Below are positions 10,947-21,630 of a stretch of 64,000 nt of DNA, piece by piece. This stretch comes from Henckelia pumila. Taxonomy: Eukaryota; Streptophyta; Magnoliopsida; Lamiales; Gesneriaceae. The stretch's first letter is position 1. The number at the start of each line of letters is the position of its first letter. A program made the translations under genes and the position numbers. The notes under the pieces were generated by a model, which saw only the letters and a program-made list of their open reading frames with translations, searched no databases and was not told the DNA's origin. Location of the stretch: positions 158,589,361-158,653,360 of the forward strand of contig NC_133122.1 in assembly GCF_033568475.1 (NCBI RefSeq). The letters run 5' to 3'.

Positions 10947-12649
10947 AGAAAGAATGTTCCAAGCAGAATTCAGAAGAATCACCCAACCTCACAGGTCATT
11001 GTAGATTTGCATGGAGACTTGCAAACTCGAAGGAAAGAGAAGGTGGATTATCGAAAGATGGCAGGTTTGTTGTGCATGAGTTCTACGTACTCTCAGGTAA
11101 GAATTTCTTGTTTCGTGTCAAACATTGAACCCAAAAAGGTTGAAGAAGCTTTAAAGGATGAATTTTGGGTCAATGCTATGCATGAAGAGTTAGAACAATT
11201 TGTTAGGAATGATGTGTGGTACTTGGTACCGTGTCCTGCTCATTGTAATGTTATAGGAACTAAATGAATTTTCAAAAATAAAACTGATGAGTCAGGAACA
11301 TCATTAAAAATAAAACTAGGTTGGTAGCTCAAGGGTATACACAGGTTGAAGGGGTGTATTTTGATGAAACCTTTGTTCCTATAGCCAGCATTGAGTCAGT
11401 CCGACTTTTACCTGCTATTTCATGTAACATGGGAATGAAACTTTTTCAAATGGATGTAAAAAGTGCCTTTTTAAATGAGATCCTAAATGAAGAATTTTAT
11501 GTGAAACAACCTAAAGGGTTTGAGGATCCAAATCATCTTGACTATGTGTATAAGTTGAAAAAGGCATTGTATGGATTGAAGCAAGCACCACGTGCATGGT
11601 ATGGGAGACTAACCGAGTACTTGCTCAATATTGGCTTCAAAAGAGGTGAAGTTAATAAGACTTTATTTGTGCAAAAGTCTCAAGATAATATCTTAATTTG
11701 CCAAATTTACGTAGATGATATAATCATTTGCGCTTCAAATGATAAACTTGTTGATGATTTTGTGAAGTACATGTCTTCTACATTTGAAATGAGCATGGTT
11801 GGTGAGTTAACTTACTTTTTGGGCTTGAATGTGAAACAAATGCATGATGGTATATTTTTGTGTCAAAGCAAGTATGCTAAAAATCTTGTGAAAAAGTTTT
11901 TGAATGACAACACTAAACACATGTGCACACCTATGGGGTCTAATGAAAAACTGTCTAGGGAGGATGTTGCCGAAGGTGTTGACAGCACCCTCTACAGAAG
12001 CATGATTGGTAGTCTTTTGTATTTAAGTGCTACTAGGCCTGATATCATGTATAGTGTCTGTTTGTGTGCTAGATACCAGTCTAACCCAAAAATTACTCAC
12101 TTAAAGGCCGTAAAATGTATACTGAAATATGTGGTAGGTACTTTGAATTTGGGTTTGTGGTACACTAAAGAAACCAATTCAAATTTGGTAGGGTTTAGTG
12201 ATGCTGATTGGGCTGGGGATTTAGATGAGAGAAAGAGCACTTTGGGAAGATGTTTCTACTTGGGGAATAACTTAGTGTCTTGGTATAGTAAGAAACAAAA
12301 ATGTGTCTCACTTTCTACTGCCGAGTCTGAGTATGTTGCTGCTGGTAGTTGTTGCTCACAACTCCTTTGGATGAATCAAATGCTAAATGATTATGGTGTT
12401 AAGAGTGATACCCCTATTGTATACTGTGATAATTCTAGTGCCATAGATATATCCAAAAATCCAGTACAACACTCTCGAACCAAACACATTGACATTAGAC
12501 ATCACTTCATTCGATATTTGGTCGAGAAAAGCATGATCTTAATTGAGTTTGTTGGAACTAATAACCAATTAGCTGATATATTCACAAAAGTTTTGGATTT
12601 CGAGAGATTTTCCAGTCTAAGAAAGTCTCTCAGTATGTGTGCATTATAA
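10947..12649 (+). pseudogene. Copia pol fragment: RT and RNase H, broken
   Basis: The C-terminal half of a copia polyprotein. RT opens with the copia pattern DEFWVNAMHEELEQF (11160) and continues with [12 protein letters not shown] (11440), [12 protein letters not shown] (11565) and the catalytic YVDD (11710). RNase H follows with SDADWAGD (12200), LSTAESEYVA (12310) and NPVQHSRTKHIDIRHHF (12465), ending at 12649. A TGG-to-TGA change near 11265 and a frameshift before 11321 break the N-terminal part; the rest reads as one 442-codon frame. Gag, protease and integrase are outside the window. The best-preserved pol of the three copia copies here. Confidence 0.93.
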
Positions 12650-12660
12650 ACAGAAAATAG

Positions 12661-12699
12661 ATGTTGTCAGGAGTGTTGCCAACACCCTGTGACAACACC
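12661..12699 (+). repeat. Imperfect palindrome, GTGTTGCCAACAC core
   Basis: Outer arms TGTTGTCA and TGACAACA flank the core GTGTTGCCAACAC, giving a nested palindrome of about 36 bases. Related copies: 13122-13160, 14530-14560, 15381-15395, 15797-15837. Confidence 0.75.
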
Positions 12700-13121
12700 T
12701 TTTCATGCATGAGAATTTTTAGGATCTTAGGCATATTGCATTCATGCATTCATTCTTTTTTGTGATGTGTTGGATACTTTGTAACCATTGACTAGTTTTC
12801 ACTTAGGATTCTTTGCAAAATATTTTACAGTTTAATTTGGATTAATCGAAAAAGAGTTCTGACCAAGTCACGAAGTAGTGGAGGGACGTTCGTGTATTCC
12901 ATGATCTTGTCCCAAATGAAAAGTGACTTTGCAAAATCAGAATAACAAAAGAACAAGAATGATTAATCTTGAATTGAGTCAATCATCAAATTTGATTGAT
13001 AATCAGAAGCAAACGGAAAAAGCTACCTAAAGGGGTCATTTGAAGATCGTTCCTTTAGTGTGCAGGCTACCACTTCTGCAAAAATAATGAATTGGATATC
13101 AAAATTTTTCTGAATCCTGAA

Positions 13122-13160
13122 GTGTTGCTGGAAGATGTTGTCAACATCGTGAAAAACACC
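13122..13160 (+). repeat. Imperfect palindrome, GATGTTGTCAACATC core
   Basis: The core is a perfect inverted repeat apart from the central base, with outer GTGTT and AACACC arms. Same design as 12661-12699. Confidence 0.7.
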
Positions 13161-13513
13161 TCACTTGTCAACATATATTTGTACATATAATTGCATTTTA
13201 TTTTTATGTCACACTCTGTTTTAGACATAATTAGGACATGCATATTTGTGAATATCTTTGGCCGAAATGTTATAAATTCTGATCGAACGAAAATTTTGAT
13301 TTTTTACCCTATCCACTGAATTTTTGAATTTGAATGGAATTTGATTTTGTTTCATTGGTGTTATAGTCTGATGAGGAGTTAAAATTGAAAATATTTGGTG
13401 AAATATTTGGGCCTAGATTATCGGTGAAATTCCAAAGATTTATTGCCTAATTTAAATCGGATTTGTTACCATTTTTGGATTGTTACTGTTGGGGATTTTA
13501 TTACCGTTAGAGA

Positions 13514-13525
13514 GGCTATAAATCC
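13514..13525 (+). promoter_or_regulatory. TATA-like box before the copia env-position ORF
   Basis: GGCTATAAATCC lies about 150 bases upstream of the ORF start. Promoter function is inferred. Confidence 0.35.
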
Positions 13526-14529
13526 GAGTGAGTTTAGGAAAGGTTGAGTGATATATATAGTTTGAGTATCCATATGTTTTAGGAAATACGTTATTTCCTT
13601 GTCCCTCTCGCCTCTGCTTACTATTGCCCTAAATTTTTCTTTCGAACCTTCACTCTCAAAAATATTAATGGAAGGAAAGGGTTTTGATTCACACGACATT
13701 CGTTCTGAGATAGGATATACGGAAGATACTGCGGAAGGTGTTACAGCACCTCCATCAACACACCCCGTGATTGAGCAACCCATAGTTCCTGTTGCTGAAG
13801 AACCAGTGCCCCTGGACTCCATTGCTCCAGGAGAGCCAGGCAATGAGATAGATGTGGAGAATTTTCTCGGCATGTCCATGCTAAACAAGGTGTTTCCTAC
13901 AAAACCCTTGACTCGCTGATCCAAGAGACAAGCCGGATACAATCTTGATTACACTGCATCGAAGAGATTCCGTGGGAAGGGTCAACCATCAAGACCTTCT
14001 ATAATGGATAAAGAGTACTCTTTGGGTGATGACAGTGATGATGAAGATTACAAGCTGATACATCGCAAAAGAGGCAAAGCTAGTGCCATGGAACCCTCTG
14101 TTCCAACCATCCCCGTACCATTTGAACCTGAGAAATCAAAGGGGAGTTCATCGTCTGATAGTGAATCCACAGAATCAGAAACTCCACCTGTTGCTGCTGC
14201 CGAAGAGAAAGGTGCATCTGCATCTGTACCTATTCCTGAGGAGACCACCACTGCTACTCCTCTTGTGTTCTCTGATGATGAGGAGATTTCAATAGCCCAG
14301 TTCATGGCTAAGATGAAAAAGTCCAAAAGCAAGAAGCCAGTTGTTGCAGCTCCTGTTCATGAATCCGATGATGAACCAGATGAGGAGATGCTCCAGGAAT
14401 TTGCTGATAACCGTCCACACCCCTCTGATAGTTCCAGCACTGACTCAAGCGAGGACTCAGATGCTGAGAAAGAGTTGGATGAAGAGTCAGATTTTGATGA
14501 CTCTGAGGAAGATGAAGAAGATGCTTAGG

Positions 14530-14560
14530 AAGGTGTTGCCGACACCCTGGACAACACCTT
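14530..14560 (+). repeat. Palindrome inside the env-position ORF
   Basis: AAGGTGTTGCCGACACC followed by ACAACACCTT. Translated in frame as GVADTLDNTL. Confidence 0.6.
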
Positions 14561-15380
14561 AGGTGAAGACTACTGGGTAAACGAGTCCTACTCCTCTGCT
14601 TTTTATTCAAAAGATGTTGCTGATTGCTGGGATAAATATGCTGATAGAGAATTCCTTGAGGAACATAACATTGATTTGGAAAGCTATGGAGCTCAAAATA
14701 TGATCAAATTTTTTGAGGTAAGGAATCTACTTGCCACTGTCACTACTGCCGGTCCGTATTGCAGGGAAATTGTTAGAGAGTTCTACTGCAACCTCACTGA
14801 AGCTGTGAAGGATCCAAGGTACTTGAAGTATGGGAAAATGTATGTGCGTGGACAAATCTTCTCCTTCAGTCCTGGTGTGATCAATGGATTTCTCCATACT
14901 CCTGCCAGTGATGATGTTGCACTGCCTTCCATGAATGAGATGACATCTGTCATTACAGGTGGTCAGGTTGCAGAGTTTCCAGCTCACCCTAAGAAGCTGC
15001 AGGCTTCCAAGCTCAAATCTTTATACTCTGTTCTGCACAAGACTGTGGTGAAGACTTGGACTCCTTTTGGGAACTCCACTGTTGTTACAAAGCACCAAGC
15101 TCCAGTCCTGTATGCTATTGGAACAGGAGTCTGTTTCAACTATGACCGACTAGTGTTTGACACACTCATAGCCTTTGCAGACTGTGCTCAACCAACCTTG
15201 AAGCTGCCTTATCCATCTCTGATTTATTCTATGATGCTATCTCAAGAGATTGAGAAGGATGATGATGAGGTTCTTATTGAATTTGGAGAACTGCTGAAGA
15301 TAGCATCTGCATTGCTGCGAGGCAACAAAAAGATATACCTACCTTGGTCTGAATCAGGTGTTGTTGCAGGTGTTGTGGCA

Positions 15381-15395
15381 GGTGTTGCCAACACC
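15381..15395 (+). repeat. Palindrome GGTGTTGCCAACACC inside the ORF
   Basis: Perfect inverted repeat apart from the centre, preceded by two further GGTGTTG units at 15358-15376. Encodes GVANT in frame. Confidence 0.65.
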
Positions 15396-15599
15396 TTATC
15401 TGCCACTGCAATTTTTGTACCCCCCTCTACTGCTCAAGAAACTGATCCTACATTTTTTCAAGCTCAATTATTGCATGCTGAGCAAAAGATTGCACAGGAT
15501 AAGGCTGATCTTGCTTATTATGAAGGGTTGAAGACTCATTACGAGTCACTATTAAGTGGAGCTGACCCTTCTGAACAAAAAAGGGGGAGAAGAAAGTGA

Positions 15600-15944
15600 A
15601 GCTGAAGAAGAAGAAGCTGAAGCAGATGGCTCATCTAAAAGCAATCAATTCTAGATTTGCTTTAGTTGTTTTAGTTTCTTTTTTTTCTTTTGTTGCTTAG
15701 TTTGTTGTTTTTGCTTTGCTCCTAATCAAAACTGCTTTTTGTGATTTTAGCTCTGATATGTTTTTTTTTCCTTGCACTTATGTTTTCTGATCTGGAATGT
15801 TGTCGCTGGATGTTGCCAACATCTCATGACAACACCTCTTCTTACACTTAGGGGGAGCATTTGTTTTTAGTATTCAAGGGGAGTTTTGATCAAGGGGGAG
15901 TTAAGTTGATTTGTTTTTGAATTAACTATTTTGTTCAAAAAGAC
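15600..15944 (+). other. Copia 3' noncoding tail with multiple purine tracts
   Basis: No gene. Contains AGGGGGAG-type tracts near 15583, 15849, 15880 and 15894, and a palindrome at 15797-15837. Multiple upstream PPT-like tracts are, as I recall, typical of sireviruses. Confidence 0.6.
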
Positions 15945-15958
15945 AAAAAAGGGGAGAT
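15945..15958 (+). other. Copia 3' polypurine tract
   Basis: AAAAAAGGGGAGAT just before the TG at 15959. Confidence 0.75.
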
Positions 15959-16723
15959 TGAAAAGAATATTCTATTCCTTAAATTTCTTCTATTTTGAAA
16001 AGATTTTATTTACTATCTTTTGCCTTTTCTTGGACATGAAGTATCTTTAATACATAAGTTATTTATTTCCTTGAATAACTTGATTTGAGATATGATTAAT
16101 TATATCATAATATTTATTATCTTATCTCTAATGATTTAATTCCTTTACTATGTAGATTTGACTTGATAAAAAAGAAACAAGATCTAGAATCCTATGTCTA
16201 CAAGGAAACATCTATAAGGAAGGATTCTAGTTTATATATTGGAGAGACATAGACCGACCGAAAGATAGAGAGATAAGAAAGAGACCGTGCGATTTTCTGT
16301 GAGCTTCACGTACGTACATTGAGAGAAGAACTGAAGCTTGTATCGGTCGTGAATGCTTGATGCTTTGAAGAACACTTGAAGATCAAAGATTGAAGAGTGT
16401 TTTCATCCCTACAAGTTTTGGCATCAAGATTTTCAACTCCTTACTGTATTTTATTTATTCTATCGTGCATAGAATTTTTAGGAGTTATTTTTTATTCATT
16501 TTATTTTCTCATATGTTGGAGAAAATTGATTTTACAATAATCACTAGTTTTAGGGTTTGTAAAACTCTTTGAATTATTTTTCTAGTGAAGTTTTGCCCTA
16601 AGGAACTGCAAGAGTATTTTATACTCTTGCTTAAATCATTTGAGTCTATTTATTTGGTTGCTTGTTTATTTTATTCATGTTTAAATTATATTCTGCTGCA
16701 AATTACTCTAGGTGTTATCAACA
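15959..16723 (+). repeat. Probable 3' LTR of the SIRE-like copia
   Basis: Begins TGAAAAGAAT after the PPT and ends at ...TATCAACA, about 765 bp. A TATA-like TTTATATATTGG lies at 16231. The sister LTR is not in the window, so the right end is a judgement. Confidence 0.55.
16231..16242 (+). promoter_or_regulatory. TATA-like box in copia LTR
   Basis: TTTATATATTGG, followed by a purine-rich GAGAGACATAGACC region where transcription could begin. Inferred. Confidence 0.4.
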
Positions 16724-16798
16724 AGTTTATGTGCAACCCCTTTTTCCTTACAGATAGAAAAATAAAAAACGTATAAAAAAGACAAGACGTGGTTGTCT

Positions 16799-17083
16799 CT
16801 AATGCCGATCATCATCATCTTCCTCGTTCACATCTGACGAGTCGGAATCGGCCATCCATGTAATCATCATCTGCTCACCCATGAAATAAGCCCCTTGGAG
16901 GGTCTCGATTGCCCCTACATGTTGAAGTAAAAAGGAAAAACAATATGATAAAAGTAAAAGAAGAAAATAACAGAACAAAACAGAACCATGCACTAATCTA
17001 CTTTCTCTGGAAAAGATCAAACAAGAACCCATCATGAAAACTAAATGAATATTAAAAGAGAAAATAAAAAAGCATACCATCAT
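16799..17083 (-). other. Possible 3'-terminal exon of an unidentified host gene, remnant
   Basis: On the - strand a pyrimidine-rich acceptor (ACTTCAACATGTAG) precedes an open stretch from about 16918 down to a TAG at 16799. It encodes about 38 residues that start GAIETLQGAYFMG and end in an acidic tail (SDSSDVNEEDDDDRH). A possible donor (GGTATGC) lies upstream at about 17078. The acidic C-terminus and the splice signals look more like a real exon than transposon sequence. I do not recognise the family, and no further exon is found because repeats begin at once. It could also be chance. Confidence 0.3.
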
Positions 17084-17138
17084 AGCTAGTGGAAAATCAA
17101 GAAGCTAGTGGAAAAGGAAAATCAAGAAGCATACCAAG

Positions 17139-19286
17139 TAGATAAATAAATTTTGAGAAGAACAAAAGAAAAAATTTAAAACTTTATATAAAAGTTAGAA
17201 TTAAAAAAATATAAATATTAAAGTAAAAGATAATTTTAGTTTATTGCTTTGATTGAGTTGCCATTAATCTAATACTATCTATATCTATACTTATACCTAT
17301 CTAAAAGAGTGAATAAAAGGGCAAAGTTTTACGATTGTTAATGAACGACTTTGCCCATTTATTCTCCCTTCTATGTACTCCAACAACATATGTAAAAATT
17401 TCACAATTTGTTTTTATTCATTTTACACTTTATGTAATGTAATGTAAATCAGTATAAAAATATATAATAATATAAAGGTGAAGATAAATTTTAGATTATT
17501 TAATTGAGTTGCAGTTAATCAAATAGATAAATAAATCTCGAAAAGAACCAAAAAAAACTTAAAACATAAAACTTAAAAAATAAAAGTTAGAATTAAAAAT
17601 ATATAAGATATATAAAGGTTAAAGATAAATTTTAGATTATGATTTAATTGAGTTGCAGTTAATCAAGTAGATAAATAAATTTTGAGAAGAGCAATTGAAA
17701 AAACTTAAAACTTAATATAAAAGTTAGAATTAAAAAAATATAAATATTAAAGTAAAAGATAATTTTAGTTTATTGCTTTGATTGAGTTGCCATTAATCTA
17801 ATACTAGCCATAAGCACACGTGCTGCATGTGTAATATAATACATCCAAACATAGTAGTTTGAGATATCGGAATTTAATAAACTGTATCAATGTTTTACCT
17901 TCAAGAATTATTAGCATTACATTTTTCAGGAGAAACGTAAACATTAACACGCATAGAGGTAGAAGTGGGAAGTTATTTATGAGAGATTGAGAAATGTGGG
18001 AAGAAATGGAGAGAGTTGGAGAAGTTTATCATATGAAATTATCATTTTGCCCACTTTGATTAAAAAAATAGAAAAGGAGACGAAAGATATTAGTCCAACC
18101 ATATTAATGACAAAAATCAGTTTTTCTATGAGATTCACATGTTATTAAATAGTAAAGATAAATAATAACATTTGAAAAAAAAAACTAAAAAGTAAAACTT
18201 ATATGCAATAGAACAAAACTAATAAATCTTGAGAAGAGCAAAAGAGAAAACTTAAAACTTAACATAAGTTAGAATTAAAAATATATAAGAATATAAAAGT
18301 CCAAGATAAATTTTAGATTTATGGCTTAACTGAGTTGTAGTTAATTAAATAGATAAATAAATTTTGAGAAGAACAAAAAAAATTTAAAATTAATATAAAA
18401 GTTAGAATTAAAAAAAATTAAATAAAAAGTAAAAGATAAATTTTAGTTTATGGATTTAATTGAGTTGCAATTAATCAAATATAAATAATACTTGAAAAGA
18501 AAAAAAGTAAACAGTAAAACTTATCTTCAAAAGAACAAAACTAAAAAGTAAAAGTACGGTATTAACATAAAAAGTTCTATTGAAAATATTATTAATATTA
18601 AAAGTTAGAAATAATTAAGTTGCACTTAATCAAATATAAATAACATGAATTGAAAAGAACAAAACTAAAATGTAAAACTTATCTTCAAAAGAACAAAATT
18701 AAAAATAAAAACTTACGGTATTAGCATAAAAAGTTAAAATTAAAAATATTATTAATGTTAAAAGTTAGAAATAAAATATATATTTACGAAATAAATCTAA
18801 AAGTATAAATTAAACCTTGATTTTTTATAGATAATAAGGAGAAATTATTAAATTAATTAATAATGATAATAATGAATACATATAATAATACGAAATGAGT
18901 CATTATACTCACTACCATATAATCAATTATATAATTTCATATTTTTCATTTTTTTCAAAATTTGTTTTTATTCGTTTTGCAGAAAAAACTTAAAACTTAA
19001 TATAAAAGTTAGAATTTAAAAAATATAAATATAAAGTAAAATTTAAATTTTGGCTTATGAATTTAATTGAGTTACAATTAATCAAATATAAATAAATCTT
19101 GAAGAGAACAAAACTAAAAAAAAACTTATTTTCAGAATAACAAAACTAAAACTTACGGTATTAATATAAAAATTTAGAATTAAATATATATATATATATG
19201 TTTACGAAATTAATGTAGGAGTATAAATTAAACCCTTGATTTTTGTAGAGATAAAAAGGAAAAATTATTAAATTAATTAATAATGA
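17139..19286. repeat. AT-rich degenerate tandem-repeat array, about 135-bp unit
   Basis: The unit runs from AGATAAATAAATTTTGAGAAG through AAAAGTTAGAATTAAAAA to GAGTTGCAGTTAATCAAA. Copies begin near 17139, 17522, 17666, 18212, 18348, 18481, 18641 and 19088, some partial. Unrelated segments lie at 17273-17455 and 17805-18210. Copies 17139-17272 and 17666-17804 are nearly identical. The array continues for about 80 bases beyond the LINE (29746-29815). No gene. Confidence 0.7.
17804..17831 (-). other. Helitron-like 3' terminus, tentative
   Basis: On the - strand a short hairpin (CACATGCAGCACGTGTG) is followed 7 bases later by CTAG and then T, the form of a Helitron 3' end. No 5' TC end or Rep/helicase ORF was identified. 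Confidence 0.25.
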
Positions 19287-19301
19287 TAATAAAGCATACA
19301 T
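19287..19301. repeat. Left target-site duplication of the LINE
   Basis: ATAATAAAGCATACA; the right copy at 29731-29745 is ATAATAAAGAATACA, one mismatch in 15. Confidence 0.8.
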
Positions 19302-19469
19302 TTTTTTTCCCAAAAGACGCTTGTTGTGGCGTGGGGTTTGGCGGACCCCTACCAATTTATTAGAATAAAAAGAGGAATACATAAGAGGGGGACTAGAACA
19401 AGACCTCCCAAAAAATTGCAAGAATTAAAACATAATAAGAAATCTAAAAATCCGAAATACAATGAAAAT

Positions 19470-20455
19470 TAATTAGAAACTCGAATATAAGGTAATCCTG
19501 AGCAATCCAACCTACAAATCCCTTTAAGTTGACCTTGAATATCATCTGGGCCCAACAAAGCCAAGCCGTTAACCAACCCCATATTAGCTAATTCATTTGC
19601 CGTTGAATTAGCTTCTTTGAAAACATGAGATTTCCAAACCAAGGAATAATGCAAAATATCTTGAATTTTTGTCAGAATGGAACTAAGTTCCTAGCAAGTA
19701 TTGACCGCATCAATAATATTTAAAGCTGCCATAGAATCAACTTCAAGCCATAAAAGGAAAAAATTGAAAATCTGACAAATCTGTAGCCCCTTAAGAATAG
19801 CACAAAATTCAGCTCTCGTGTTCATCCCATGACCAATAGAATCATGATAAACAAGCATAACCTTCCCGGAATGATCTCTAGAAGACCTCCAATTCCAAAA
19901 ACTCCATCACCTTCCGAACAACCGTCTGAATTAAGCATGAAATAACCTAGCTTTGGGGGCAGCCATCGCACCACTCTGACATAGGTAGTACGAACAATAC
20001 GATGTTCAACAAGCCCCAAGGATTTAGCTATAGCTCCATAACCCCGCCAATGAGACGACTTTAACTTTCCTGCACGACCAAGAGATATAAGATACGCATT
20101 AAATATGAAAAATAATCCTGGCCGATTGGATGCGAACACCCCTGTGTTTATGGACTTTCCTAGCCTTCCAGAGAAACCAAATAACCAGGAAAGGAATCAA
20201 TTCCTTAACATGACCATTTGTAAGCCAATCTTCTCCCATCTTCCAGTCATTAAAATTCCAAAAATTTTGAACACCAAATTTCCGAGAAAAATAAAGCCAG
20301 ACGAACTGAGCAGGAGCACTTGAGAAGAACAAATGATCAAAGGATTCCTGAGCCTGACAACATTGACACATCGAAGCAAGAGAAACTCCCGATCCATTAA
20401 GATATCATCAACAGGCAGTCTTTTGTAAAACCATCGCTAGCAAAAGATAGATATG
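19470..20455 (-). pseudogene. LINE ORF2, C-terminal part: zf-RVT and RNase H, broken
   Basis: Downstream half of ORF2 after the LARD1 insertion. The zf-RVT region lies near 20100-20440 (RGVSLASMCQCCQAQES and FDHLFF, with paired cysteines, then VWLYFSRKFG). An RNase H-like domain follows: LNSDGCSEGDGVFGIGG near 20060 (the D-G start), an AEFCAILKGL segment near 19800, LEVDSMAALNII near 19740, and EANSTANELANMG near 19600. At least three frame changes and one stop near 19690 break it. A C-terminal RNase H is known in a subset of plant L1 elements. Confidence 0.85.
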
Positions 20456-20796
20456 TGATAAGTGCATTTTGTATGCATTAGTTTTTGATATTTTTATGTC
20501 TATATTGTGTGCATTCATATTATTTTATGTGTGTTTTTATGTGTTTTAGTGCATGTGTGTGCATTTCACTCTCCGTGTTGATTTTGTGGGAAAATGGATT
20601 TTTGAAGAGTGAATTACGGAGCAGCTTTGGTTGCAAAATCATTTTTAATTTTATAGAAATCCATATCCAATCTCTACCGTTCAGATTATAGATCAAGACG
20701 TTTTGAAGCTGCTGTCCAAATTTCCGCTTGATCCGACGGCTAGAACTCGAGATATGAATTTTTCAAAATCGTAGCTCGCAGCAGATATTGTGTGGC

Positions 20797-20905
20797 GCGC
20801 GAGCGAGATTTGAACTCTCCCGCGCGCGAGTTACAATTCCAAAAAGTTGCTTAATTTTGCGCGCTCGAGCGAGAATTCCACTCGCTCGAGCACGAGTTCG
20901 GGAGC
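20797..20905 (+). promoter_or_regulatory. GC-rich couplets in LARD1 U3
   Basis: TGGCGCGCGAGCGAG, 12 bases, CCGCGCGCGAG; then TGCGCGCTCGAGCGAG, 8 bases, TCGCTCGAGCACGAG. A TATA-like CATATAAATAG follows at 20963. Same layout in the 3' LTR (23905-24010). Regulatory role inferred from position. Confidence 0.55.
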
Positions 20906-20962
20906 TTTATTGTTCCGGAAAATCCTTGTGGCATAGGGAAATCTATTATTTATGGATCCGGG

Positions 20963-20973
20963 CATATAAATAG
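20963..20973 (+). promoter_or_regulatory. TATA box of LARD1 LTR
   Basis: CATATAAATAG about 60 bases after the last GC couplet; repeated at about 24076 in the 3' LTR. Confidence 0.5.
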
Positions 20974-21630
20974 AAGATATATCATATTTTTGGGTGTTTC
21001 AAAGTTCCAGAACGCAGACAACACAAGGGAGGCTGCTACAAGGCTTGGGAGAGAAGATTTTTCTTTTTTTTATTTTTTTTATTTTTGAATTATTGTTTTC
21101 AATTATTGAGTAGTTTTTCTTCAACCAAGACGGCGTAATTGGGCCGAACAAATTCATGTAGAAAACTTGGATGTTTGTTTGGGATTTTTCAGAGTTGATT
21201 TTATTTTATTGATTTTCATATATATATTTGTTTTGTGAATAGTCTGATCAACTGTTTGCTTGCATGTTAATCGATTCCAAGTCGACATAGGAGGTATTGA
21301 TTTCGATCACTCTGATAATTAACATATTGTAAAACCGGCTAGAAATAGAATTCGGTTTCAGTGTGCAGTTTGGGTTTAAACTGAATTTTTAAAAATATTT
21401 AATGCATTCAAATTTAATTAGAATTACGAAAGATTAATCCGTCAATATTTGAGTATGTTTGATTGTTCTAGAAATAGACCTTTGAACAAGTTAGGAGAAT
21501 TCCCGTAATATAAGATTGAATCTGAGTCCTGAATCGGCTACATGTTACATGATTTGTTCGGTACCTACGAGTGTCTTTGTTGTCTCATTTTAATTAATTC
21601 AACTCCACAAATCAAGAAGAGTGTATAGGG

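Larger units (their letters stand above)
12650..13667 (+). other. Spacer between copia pol and the env-position ORF
   Basis: No gene seen. Contains two long imperfect palindromes (12661-12699, 13122-13160) and a TATA-like GGCTATAAATCC near 13514, about 150 bases before the ATG at 13668. Confidence 0.6.
13668..15599 (+). pseudogene. SIRE-like env-position ORF, two nonsense codons
   Basis: ATG at 13668; one frame runs to 15599 (about 644 codons), broken only by TGA at 13917 and TAG at 14526. The N-terminal third is low-complexity and acidic (DDSDDEDYK, Ser/Glu/Asp runs) with a KKSKSKK basic patch. The C-terminal part has the putative plant transposon protein pattern: EIVREFYCNL (14770), YVRGQIFSFSPGVINGFLHTP (14840-14900), then a helical, Gln/Ala-rich tail ending in RRK. 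Two copies of the copia palindrome lie in this frame and encode GVADT and GVANT. I see no signal peptide or convincing membrane anchor. Function unknown; the position matches the env-like ORF of SIRE elements. Confidence 0.78.
10939..16723 (+). mobile_element. SIRE-like Ty1/copia element, 3' part (interrupted by Athila)
   Basis: Copia pol resumes right after the Athila 3' LTR. It is followed by an env-position ORF, an AGGGGGAG-rich tail, PPT and an LTR-like end. Pol order (RT then RNase H at the end) and an extra ORF after pol are features of the SIRE (Sirevirus) lineage. Its 5' half should lie left of the window beyond the Athila. Confidence 0.88.
20456..21602 (+). repeat. LARD1 5' LTR, 3'-truncated
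   Basis: Matches 23569-24714 at a constant offset of about 3113. Similarity stops at ...TTTTAATTAATT near 21602. Confidence 0.88.

Noticed and set aside
17139..19286. CRISPR array or centromeric satellite
   Set aside because: Units are long, degenerate and AT-rich with no spacers, and copy number is too low to claim a centromeric satellite.
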